This document shows, piece after piece, positions 51,275-59,639 of a stretch of DNA of 64,000 nt. A program made the position numbers and the translations under genes. Where the stretch lies: contig CAUYUJ010020759.1 in the NCBI GenBank assembly GCA_963575745.1, positions 55,001 to 119,000 on the forward strand. Reading direction: 5' to 3'. The DNA comes from Prorocentrum cordatum. Its lineage: Eukaryota > Sar > Dinophyceae > Prorocentrales > Prorocentraceae. Numbering within the stretch: the first letter of the stretch is position 1; each line of letters starts with the position of its first letter. The notes under the pieces are model-generated. The model did no database searches and had not been told where the DNA came from. It saw only the letters and a program-made list of their open reading frames with translations.

Positions 51275-53599
51275 GTGCTGTGCAATGATGATGAAGTTTT
51301 CCGCAAAGTGAGAGCGCATGTGCGACATCTTTGGCCAGGAGATGCTCCTCGCCCTGGTCGTGATGCATTTCATAGAGATCTAGGGGGAGATGCCATCGAC
51401 GGAAGGATGAGGAGGATAAGCACTCAGGTTTCGAGGACCTCAGAGGCTCTTCAGCGAGGGGTGCGTGTCAAAGCTCTCCAGGGACTGGGTCGTCAAAAAT
51501 CAGCGGTGCATCGGGCTGGGGTCCTGGCCAAATCTCTTTGGGGCTCCAGCATCCACGGAGTGGCAAGTTCGAGGATCCAGTCCCTGCGAATGTCGTATTT
51601 GAACGCTGGCAAGTACAAGCCAGGTGCGTCTGTGGGACTGTCACTGCTGACGGCAGAGTGCGGCTGGCAGCAGGACCCCTTGGTCATTGCGACGGTGGGC
51701 GCGGTCCACACCTTTGCTGTCGCCATGAACTCGCAGGCCGTCGCATGGGCGGCCGTCGACAAGCTGCTCAAAGAAGCGAGGCCTTTGCTACTGGATTCAC
51801 AGCGCTGGGCCAAGTGCAAAAACCCGATTGCCGCTCTTCTCCTCTCGCTCCACAGGGTTGGGTGGTCTTGGGAGGACGCCCACACCATCAGAGATGACGA
51901 TGAGCAGCTCTGGGACTTCAGGGCCACTCCGCCTGCCCTACTGAGCTACATGGTCAAGCATGGGGTTCGGAGGCACATCGATAGGGAAGCGCTGCGCAGG
52001 CTCGCAGATGGCGGCTCACGAGTCCCTCAAGGCCCCATACCGTGGATACCCATGAATGAGGTCCTGCATTCAAAGCGCAGTAAGTTGCCGCCAAGGGGAA
52101 GGAGGTCTCTCGGGGGCCTGTGCTCGGGGGCTCACTGGTGCCAGTACAGGGCCTCGAAGTCCTTCAACGGGGAGCCCTCGGTGTGCTTGAGGTGCCAAGG
52201 ATGCCCAGGCACTTTCTATCATAGGTTCGTTGAGTGCGACGCGTACCACTTCTTCAGGCAGGAGAGGCTCCCGAAGGAGCTCCACAATGCAGTCAAGCGT
52301 ATGAAGCAGGCCCTCGAGGCCCTACAGACTCTCTTCTGCCGTGGCCCTCTTCCTGACCCTGCTCAAGCCTTCGCTTATCCGAGCAGGAACCCAGCTCACC
52401 ACTACTATGATATGGATCGTAAAGGTGTTGTGCATGTTGACGGTGGCTTTGTTTTCACTGACGGGAGTGGGTTCTATACGGACATACCGCACATGAGAAG
52501 CGCAGGTTTGTCAGTCGTTGTATACGACCACGAGCGCAGGAGGGTGGCCAGATACTTCGGTGCAGTGCCAAAGGACATGTACCCGCTCCAAGTAGCCAAG
52601 TGTGGTGAGGACTATGCGATGCTGATCGTTAGCAGGCAAGTTCTGGGATCATACACGGCACTCTCAGACTGCAAAGGCACGCTTTCTTACTGCAATTCGC
52701 CTAGCCGCCTGGCTGTGGGAGCAGGCAATCCAAGAGCTAATGTGTGGAAGTTGATTGCTCAGAATGAGGAGTTCCATCGGCAGGCGTTCAAGCATGTGAA
52801 GGGCCATGCGGCACAGACGGATGTTATTGAAGGTGTGCTGTCCGATTTTGAGAAGACGGGCAACTCCACGGCGGACGCATTGGCGAAGCGTGGGGCTGCA
52901 TATAATATGCCAGGGGACGAGCACGTGGATTTCGTTCGGGGCTGTAGGATGTTGCACAAAATGCTACTGCAGTACCTTGGGAATGTTCAAGCGTGGCTGT
53001 ATGATTATAACGCTGAGGGCCTGGACTACCATTTCCCGTTGAAAACAGACGAGGAGCAGGAGGCCCCCTTTCAGCAGCCCCTGACCGCCATGGTGGACAA
53101 TGAGCCCCATTGTGAACTGGTCCTGGAAGACGAGCTTGACGGTTTCCTGGAGCCATGGCATGTGGCAGGGCACAGCCTAGTGGAATATCCGATGGTGGAC
53201 TCACCACACTTTATTTTGTTATGTTCCACGTGCTGCCAGTATTTCTGTTCAGACTCCAAGAATCATCGAGGGCTGGCTCAGAAGTGCAAAGGCAAGCATG
53301 GAGGTGGCCGTGAAGTGGAAAACCGTCGGCACTTGGACAATCTCAGGCATCCACAGGCGATTCGAGCCCATGTCAGGCTCGAGTCTCCGCGGTCGCCATC
53401 TGGGCCAGCACGGAACATGGTCAGAGTGACCAAGAAGTGGGAGGTAGAGTTGAGCAGCAGTGCAGTTCGGACCCCACTGAAGAAGCAGAGGCTCCTGGAC
53501 ACATCGCGCATCCTCCTGGCGTACGGGATCGAGTTTCGCGAGGCCGTGGAGCTAGGCCACATTCCTGAAGATGATGAAGATGGCCAAGAGTCGGACTGA
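51275..53599 (+). CDS. LINE-B ORF2 C-terminal half: CCHC motif, RNase H domain, terminal Cys cluster
   Basis: A 774-residue open frame. Residues 304-321 hold CLRCQGCPGTFYHRFVEC (Cys304, Cys307, His316, Cys321), a zinc knuckle after the RT. An RNase H fold follows: FTDGSGF (Asp396), KCGEDYAML (Glu445), ALSDCKG (Asp465), HVKGHAAQTD (His511) and NSTADALAKRGA (Asp534). All acidic catalytic residues and the His are present. RNase H removes element RNA from the cDNA hybrid. Near the end LLCSTCCQYFCSDSKNHRGL then AQKCKGK forms a Cys-rich cluster of a kind frequent in dinoflagellate retroelement proteins. The first codon is GTG read as an open-frame start; the true protein continues from the RT through a shift near 51240. 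Confidence 0.9.
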   Translation: MLCNDDEVFRKVRAHVRHLWPGDAPRPGRDAFHRDLGGDAIDGRMRRISTQVSRTSEALQRGVRVKALQGLGRQKSAVHRAGVLAKSLWGSSIHGVASSRIQSLRMSYLNAGKYKPGASVGLSLLTAECGWQQDPLVIATVGAVHTFAVAMNSQAVAWAAVDKLLKEARPLLLDSQRWAKCKNPIAALLLSLHRVGWSWEDAHTIRDDDEQLWDFRATPPALLSYMVKHGVRRHIDREALRRLADGGSRVPQGPIPWIPMNEVLHSKRSKLPPRGRRSLGGLCSGAHWCQYRASKSFNGEPSVCLRCQGCPGTFYHRFVECDAYHFFRQERLPKELHNAVKRMKQALEALQTLFCRGPLPDPAQAFAYPSRNPAHHYYDMDRKGVVHVDGGFVFTDGSGFYTDIPHMRSAGLSVVVYDHERRRVARYFGAVPKDMYPLQVAKCGEDYAMLIVSRQVLGSYTALSDCKGTLSYCNSPSRLAVGAGNPRANVWKLIAQNEEFHRQAFKHVKGHAAQTDVIEGVLSDFEKTGNSTADALAKRGAAYNMPGDEHVDFVRGCRMLHKMLLQYLGNVQAWLYDYNAEGLDYHFPLKTDEEQEAPFQQPLTAMVDNEPHCELVLEDELDGFLEPWHVAGHSLVEYPMVDSPHFILLCSTCCQYFCSDSKNHRGLAQKCKGKHGGGREVENRRHLDNLRHPQAIRAHVRLESPRSPSGPARNMVRVTKKWEVELSSSAVRTPLKKQRLLDTSRILLAYGIEFREAVELGHIPEDDEDGQESD

Positions 53600-53640
53600 G
53601 TGTGCAGCGTGGACTGTACACCGATCAGGAGCCACGATGC

Positions 53641-53829
53641 GGAGTTTGATCCTCGGAGGCTTCTACAACTTGCTCTGTTTTGAAATCCTGTGCCCTGGGG
53701 GCGGCAGGTTATTTCGTCGCCAGGCTGGTGACTTCCGTCCGAGATTCTTGAGGTTGCAGCCTTGCTGGCCCTTGAATTCTCTAAGTGGCGGGAGCGCCAG
53801 TCGGCTTTGCCGTGGTTCGACCGTGGCGC
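53641..53829. other. 3' flank or 3' UTR of LINE-B
   Basis: No poly-A, simple-repeat tail or target duplication was recognised, so the 3' boundary of LINE-B cannot be fixed. Confidence 0.35.
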
Positions 53830-54042
53830 TGTCCCTCCGCGTCCCCTTCGTTTGCCACGTCGGCGGCGCTTTCCACGTGGGCATGGCTTTCGCCGCCCTG
53901 GAGCTGGGCTGGGTGTGGTGGTCGCACCTGCTCAAGGCGCTGGGAGCCCTCGAGGTGCCCTTCGTCGCCTCGGTGGGCCTCGTGCGGGTGAGCACGGGCC
54001 TGCCGCAGGCCCCGTGCTCCCTGGCCGCCCGCGTCTGCTTTG
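53830..54042 (+). CDS. Candidate exon, hydrophobic unidentified protein
   Basis: The plus frame reads LSLRVPFVCHVGGAFHVGMA then FAALELGWVWWSHLLKALG and VPFVASVGLVRVSTGLPQAP, with nearly every codon ending in G or C. It ends at TTTGAG/GTAGGA, a plausible GT donor. It could be a membrane-associated exon, but the strand and identity are not certain. The minus strand of 54215-54330 (ILTTVSVREHVEWAPRSAAA) also shows GC-ending codons. No family is recognised for either. Confidence 0.3.
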
Positions 54043-54364
54043 AGGTAGGAACGGCCCCCACGCCCCGTCCTGGTGCTTGCAAGGTGGTCCTGGCCCTCGG
54101 GCTCCACCGTGTAGGCGCTGGGGGGGGGGTTGTGAGGGTTGTTCCTCTCTCCCTGTCTCTGGATCCAGCTGCCCCTCGGCTTCCGCTCGCTCGCTCCTTC
54201 CTTCTCCTCCTCCTGCTCCTCCTCCTCCTGCTCGAAGCCCCTCCCGAAACGTTCCCTCGACGGGGTCTCGGCCGCCGCTGAGCGGGGCGCCCACTCGACG
54301 TGCTCCCGGACGCTGACGGTCGTCAGGATGCTGGCCTGGCGGCGTCTCGGGCGCCGGACCGCGG

Positions 54365-54519
54365 CGAGGGCGTCGAGGAGGAGGGGGAGGAGGAGGAGGA
54401 GGAGGAGGAGGAGGAGGAGGAGGAGGAGCGCAGGAGGAGGAGGAGGAGGAGGAGGAGGAGGAGGGGGAGGAGGAGGAGGGAGGAGGAGAGGAGGAGGAGG
54501 AGAAGGAGCAGGAGCAGGA

Positions 54520-54551
<32 letters not shown>

Positions 54552-54612
54552 AGGAGCAGGAGGAGGAGCAGGAGGAGGAGGAGGGGGAGGAGGAGGAGGA
54601 GGAGGAGGAGCA
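54365..54612. repeat. GGA / GGAGCA microsatellite
   Basis: (GGA)n followed by a (GGAGCA)n block at about 54503-54575. Confidence 0.95.
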
Positions 54613-54639
54613 GAAAAACAAAAACGCTCACCACCCCGC

Positions 54640-54778
54640 CCCCGCGAATTTTGGACGAAAAACTAAAAATAGCCAAAACATAATGAAAACAATATCCAAC
54701 AATACTCAACACAACGTCCCCATACTATTTTTGTTGACTATATTGGAAGATTCCCCCCGTAGAGGGACAGGCCCGACT
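54640..54778 (+). mobile_element. MITE-1 copy 4, left end missing
   Basis: The right end GTAGAGGGACAGGCCCGACT matches the 14.4 kb copy and the interior shares the AACGTCCCCATAC block. The expected AGGTCGGGC left end is absent, replaced by CACCCCGCCCCCGCG next to the GGA tract. Confidence 0.65.
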
Positions 54779-54829
54779 TAACACTTGAGGCCTCCTGGGT
54801 GGGGTCGGAGCAGATGGGGCTAAAGGATC

Positions 54830-54975
54830 GCGCGGCATCGCCAACACATTGGCGATACATCGCCGATGCATCGGCGAGGCATCGGCGACATCAGCGACGC
54901 ATCGACGCCAGCGTGGACAAAATCGGGCTCCACATCGAGCCACATCGCCGATGCACCGACGATACGGCGAGATCC
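54830..54975. repeat. CATCGCCGATGCATCGGCGA repeat, locus 4
   Basis: Dense overlapping GATACATCGCCGATG and GGCGAGGCATCGG words; a strong local palindromic character. Related to 21560, 22050 and 29035. Confidence 0.7.
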
Positions 54976-55213
54976 CCCTACCCCAACTACTCGGACCCCA
55001 TCTAGGAGGCCTAGAGACACCGGCGATGCGGAGAGAAAGGACGGTGGACCAATGGGGGGCGGGGTGGACGGATAACGGCAACGCTTGGGCGGGGTGGGGC
55101 CCATCGAGGTGGGGGTACGCTGCGATCGCTAGTACGCGCGCGAGCACCAGCATGTGAATGTCCTGAGCAGCTTTAAAGTCGGGGCGGATTGGAGAGGGCA
55201 CGCGAGAGGACAC

Positions 55214-55595
55214 AAGACCCTCCTGGGGGCCCCATTGCCGCAGGAATGTAGAAGGCATGGGTCGCGAAGCAAATGACACCAGGGTACCCTTGATTTGGCA
55301 GGGTTAGGGGAACGAAACATGGCATACATACAAAAACTCGGAGGTTCGCGCGGATTTCTCGGATCGGCGCTGGACCCCCCTTCCTGGCGCGCGGAGCGCG
55401 CCAGGAGCGGCGCCAGAGGCGCCGCCAGGGGGCCCCACAGCCGATCCAAGAAATCCGCGCGAACCTCCGAGTTGTTGTGTTTATGTCATGTTTCATTCCC
55501 CTAACCCTGCCAAATCGAAGTTGCCCTGGTGTCCTGTGCTTCGCGACCCATGCCTTCTACATTCCTTTGGCGATGTGGCCCTCGAGAGGGTCTCG
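55214..55595. repeat. Long foldback element FB1, about 160-bp arms
   Basis: Left arm 55214 to about 55377; right arm about 55437-55595. Blocks AATGTAGAAGGCATGGGTCG, GACACCAGGG, ATTTGGCAGGGTTAGGGGAA and CTCGGAGGTTCGCGCGGATT on the left have exact or near-exact complements in reverse order on the right. The centre has CCTGGCGCGC-GGA-GCGCGCCAGG, itself a perfect hairpin. No coding frame. Transcription would give a nearly 380-nt hairpin. Confidence 0.85.
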
Positions 55596-55830
55596 TTCCC
55601 TAAGGGTCGACTTACTAATCAGCCTCGACTGTGCACAGAGAACTCCCCGCGGACCTCAGAGTTTTTTATGTTTCTGCATTTTTCGTCTCCCTAAGGGTGG
55701 CCGATCCGAGAAATCCGCGCGGGCCTCCGAATTTTAATGTTTATGCCAATTTTCGTTCCCCGAAGGGTCGACCTGCTGATCGGCCTCGGCCGTGCACAGT
55801 TCACGACGGGGGGGCATGGTGGGAGCCGCC
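55594..55830. repeat. Tandem duplication, about 161 bp, of an FB1 flank
   Basis: GTTCCCTAAGGGTCGACTTAC...GTGCACAG at 55594 recurs as GTTCCCCGAAGGGTCGACCTGC...GTGCACAG at 55755. Each is linked to an FB1-arm block CGCGGACCTC or CGCGGGCCTC. Confidence 0.7.
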
Positions 55831-56120
55831 CAGGTGGGAGCCGCCGAGATTGGGAGGGGGGGGGCGGCACGGTGGGAGCCGTCAGGATGGGGGCCGCCAA
55901 GATCGGTGGGAGCCGAGATGGGTGGGCGCCAAGCTTAGGGAGCCCACAAAAGACGTACGCGCCCAACCGTGTACGTGAACACGGCCCCTCGATCCGCGAG
56001 ACCGCCCGCAAGGTACGAACACTCGCGCAACGCATGCTCCCGAAACCAACGTGGATCCATGTACGTGTACGTCCTTCGTTCGCTCCTGAAAGATGGGAGG
56101 CGCCAAGATGGGGCACGTTT

Positions 56121-56346
56121 GGACGCCCGAGTTATCCGGGGTAACTCGGGTCCGGGGTAACTCGGGTTTGGGTTCCCGAAAAAGGAACCCGAGTTATCCC
56201 TGACCCGAGTTACCCCTGATGATTCGGGGCTCTGGACGCCCGAGTTATCCGGGGTAACTGGGGTCCGGGGTAACTCGGGTTTGGATTCCCGAAACACGAA
56301 CCCGAGTTATCCCTGACCCGAGTTACCCCTGATGATTCGGGACTCT
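56121..56346. repeat. 113-bp tandem repeat, two units, each self-complementary
   Basis: GGACGCCCGAGTTATCCGGG begins units at 56121 and 56234 (period 113). Within each unit, two GGGGTAACTCGGG words are followed by CCCGAGTTATCCC and CCCGAGTTACCCC, able to pair across a TTCCCGAAA loop. Confidence 0.85.
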
Positions 56347-56478
56347 GACACGTTGGGGGGGGGCGGCGGGAGCCGCCAATTCTTTGTTTGGGGGGGGGGG
56401 GCGGCACGGCGTGGGGGCCACGAGGGGCCACCGACATCGGAGGCCGGGGCTCCCTCGGCGGGCGGTAGAAAACAATCG

Positions 56479-56960
56479 CATGGAGCAGCAGCACCAACGC
56501 CAACACCAACACCACCAACAACAGCAACGATACCAACAACAACAGCAACGACATCAACAGCAGCAACAGCACCATCACCAACACCACCACCAACAACAAC
56601 ACAACCAACAGCAGCAGCAGCAACAACAACAATAACACAACAGCAACAACAACACCACCAACAACAACAGCATCAACAATAATAACAACAACAACAACAC
56701 CAACACCAACAACAACAACAACCACAACCACAACAACAACAACAACAACAACAGCAACAACAACAACACCAACAACAACAACAACAACAACAACAACAAC
56801 GGCAACAACAACACCAACAACACCAACAATACCAACGACACCAACAACCACAACAACCACAACAACCACAACCACAACCACAACAACAACAACAGCAGCA
56901 ACAGCAACAACAACACCAACACCAACACCACCAACACCAACACCAACACCAACAACAACT
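56479..56960. repeat. CAA/CAACAC microsatellite, about 480 bp
   Basis: (CAA)n with CAC, CAG and CAT interruptions. Frames encode Gln/His/Asn or Val/Leu homopolymers. A short related tract lies at 58430-58500. Confidence 0.95.
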
Positions 56961-57344
56961 ATAACAATCATTTTACCCGAACGCTCAGTGTTCTCACCAG
57001 TGCCAGGGTTTTCATGCGACGCGAGACAATACCCCCACTTCGTGGGGGGGCAGTTCAAGCTCTACCAAATATCCAAACGACTCTTCGCGACCACCCAAAC
57101 CCAGCTTCCCGCCCTATGACGTTGGGACACTTCACTTCGTGGCGTGCGGACGACCGTGGCTACTACACTGGCGTGGGGTACACACCCACAGAACTTGGTC
57201 ACTTATTCGGGGCGCGCGTGTGCCCAGCATCCTGCAATTGTGACATACAATACATGACACAGACAGACAGAGAGAGAGACAGAGAGCAGACAGAGAGAGA
57301 GACAGAGAGAGCGGAGTTGGTCACATTTTTGGGGCAAGTTCCTG

Positions 57345-58290
57345 AGATCGTCGTGTTTTTTGTTGGTCTTGCGCGCGCGAATGTCCACTTTACTTTTTTT
57401 TGCAAGGGAGTATTGAAATTTGATTATGTTAGAACAAGAAAAAGTAGCTCGCGCGAGCTCATGTAACATAAATGTTGAAAAACCATTGGTTTTGTGGGAG
57501 TCGGACAGCGCGCGCGGGATGAAATTTGGACATTTTTTTTTGAAAAACCATTGGGTTTTTGATGTTTTTATGTTGAAATCGCTACGAAACCTAAGGTTCT
57601 GGAAGGATTTCGTCTTGCGCGCGCGAATGTCCACTTTACCTTATTTTTTGCAAGGGATTATTGAAATTTGATTATGTTAGAACAAGAAAAAGTAGCTCGC
57701 GCGAGCTCATGTAACATAAATGTTGGAAAACCATTGGTTTTTTGAGGATTCGGACAGCGCGCGCGGGTGGAAATTTTGAAAAGTCGTGCAGCTGTTTTTC
57801 GAGGACCTACGGTGCGATTCGTGTGATTTTATGATGCGCGGTGGTAAAATTCTTAAAAACCCAATGGTTTTTGTAGATTTCGGCGTGCGCGCGCGAAGAA
57901 AAAACGAATGTGTCCCGCATGGTATTATTTGACAGGGATGATGGCCCTGGCAGGTGCGCAACCGTTGTCGCAGAAGTTTGAAAAAGTTGCTCGCAAAAGC
58001 CCGTTTGACAAAATTGTTTAAAAAGTGATGGTTTTCCTACGAATCCGCAAGAGCGCGCGGGATGAGATTTTGACAATTTTTTATTTAAAAAACCATTGGG
58101 TTTTTGATGTTTTTATGTTGAAATCGTTCCGAAACCTAAGGTTTTGGAAGGATTTCGTCTTGCACGCGCGAATGTCCACTTTAGCTTATTTTTTGCAAGG
58201 GATTCTTGAAATTGGATTACATTTGAACAAGAAATTTCATTTTATAGTGTTTTTTGCAAGGGAAAACGGGGGGGAACAAAACAACCGGAT
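57345..58290. repeat. GCGCGCG-core tandem repeats, about 3 units
   Basis: GCGCGCGAATGTCCACTTTA recurs at about 57373 and 57620, with a GCACGCGCGAATGTCC variant near 58162. GATTATGTTAGAACAAGAAA recurs at 57421 and 57671, and GGTTTTTGATGTTTTTATGT near 57552 and 58099. Complementary pieces occur at 10169-10551, and GTTAGAACA at the end of unit A (3853, inverted near 7188). Confidence 0.75.
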
Positions 58291-58594
58291 CCGGTACTAA
58301 TCCACTTTTCTGAAGCTTTCGCGAAAAAATGATGAAAATGTTGCGGCCTAGGTTTTGGAGGGGGGTCGTGTACCAGGGGTCCCAACAATAATTATTCTTT
58401 AGAAGTAATAATGTTCAACAACAATAGCATCAATGCTGCAAACACCAACAACAACACCAACAACCAAAACAACATCAGCTTGAACAACAACCATTAACAA
58501 CTATTACAACATCAAACGCCTCGCTGCGGTGCGTCATCCCGGTCATCGCCGACACGTGCGACTTCCCGTCGGGGTCCTCTCCCCCAATGGCGGG

Positions 58595-58930
58595 CGGGTG
58601 TCTCCTCCTCCCCTCTCCCTCCTTCTCCTTCTCCTGCCCCGCTCCCCCGTCCCCCGCATCCTCGTCCTCATCCTCTGCTTCCCTCCCGTCACCATCGCCA
58701 TTTTTTGCTGTGTCCACTCCCTCCTCCTCAGCAGGCTGCTCCTCCTCCTCCTCCTCCTCCTTTTCCTGCCAGCCCCTCGGCTTCGAGCGATTCGAGCATT
58801 CGGGCCCCGAGATTCGAACTCAGCGCGCCTCTCTTTCTCTCTCTCTCTCTCTCTCGGAGGAGGAGGAGGAGGAAGAGGAGGAGGAGGAGAAGGAGGAGGA
58901 AGGAGGAGGGGGAGGAGGGGGAGGAGGATT
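58595..58930. repeat. TCC, then (TC)n, then GGA tracts
   Basis: TCC-rich at 58595-58765, (TC)n at 58831-58856, (GGA)n at 58856-58930. The TCC and GGA blocks are mutually complementary. Confidence 0.9.
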
Positions 58931-58959
58931 CTTCTGGGGGTGGCCTTCAGGGCTCCCTC

Positions 58960-59480
58960 CCAAGGGCGCTCCAGAAGACGAAGGGTGCTCCAAGTATCGG
59001 CACAAGAGGGTGCCAATACGATCCAAGTGCGCTCCAAGAGGGCAGAAAATGGCCTCAAGAAGGCGTCGGAAGGTCTCAAGACGGCATGGGAGCGCTCCAA
59101 GACAACCAACATCGCCTCAAGCAACCCGAGTGGCCCTCAACAGCGACTGAAGAGGACACCCAAGAAAGCCTCATGAAGGAACAATCATTGCTTGCCACTT
59201 TGTTGTTCAACCATTCTAACGGTTCCACGATGCCCCAAAAGGCATTCAGCATGGCATCAAGACGGTCCTAAACTGACGCAGAAGGCATCCAAGAGGCCCA
59301 CGAGGTGGCCCCAAGATGCCCAAGAGACTGCCAGGACGGCCACAAGACGGCCCCAAGAGCCCCCCCCCCAAGGGGCCCAGAGGCCCTCAGATGAGCCCCC
59401 CGAGACCGCCAGCAGGCCCCCAAGAGGCTCCTAGAGGCCTCAAATATTCCCCCCCAAAAGACCCTAAGAGGCCTCGAATG
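58960..59480. repeat. CCCAAGAG minisatellite, locus 4
   Basis: CCAAGAGGGC, CCAAGACGGC and CCCCAAGAGG units with a unique interruption near 59160-59250. Followed by a TCC tract at 59522-59610, as at locus 1 and locus 3. Confidence 0.8.
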
Positions 59481-59521
59481 GGCTTCATGGCCCCGAGAAT
59501 GCCTCTAGAAACCATTGAGAG

Positions 59522-59551
59522 GCCTCCTCCACCGCCTCCTCGTCTCCGTCC

Positions 59552-59582
<31 letters not shown>

Positions 59583-59610
59583 CTCCTCGTCCTCCTCCTC
59601 CTCCTCCTGG
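59522..59610. repeat. TCC microsatellite
   Basis: (TCC)n at the left edge of the satellite array. Confidence 0.9.
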
Positions 59611-59639
59611 CTCGCCACGGGCGCACCGACAGATAACAC

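Larger units (their letters stand above)
47297..53640 (+). mobile_element. LINE-B: non-LTR retrotransposon with RNase H and spliced leader
   Basis: About 6.3 kb: spliced leader, 135-nt 5' UTR, ORF1 (C2C2 zinc motif, coiled coil), ORF2 with endonuclease, reverse transcriptase, CCHC motif, RNase H and a terminal Cys cluster. ORF2 is split into at least six frames by shifts near 49160, 49430, 49530, 50200, 50600-50670 and 51240 and a TGA at 51132-51134, and RT motif C is altered. The last 774 codons are intact. A 3' tail was not recognised, so the end coordinate is approximate. It belongs to a different family from LINE-A. Confidence 0.85.

Noticed and set aside
56210-57058. 282-codon minus-strand Val/Leu-rich frame resembling a membrane protein
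   Set aside because: Encoded by the CAA microsatellite read on the other strand (GTT/TTG codons).
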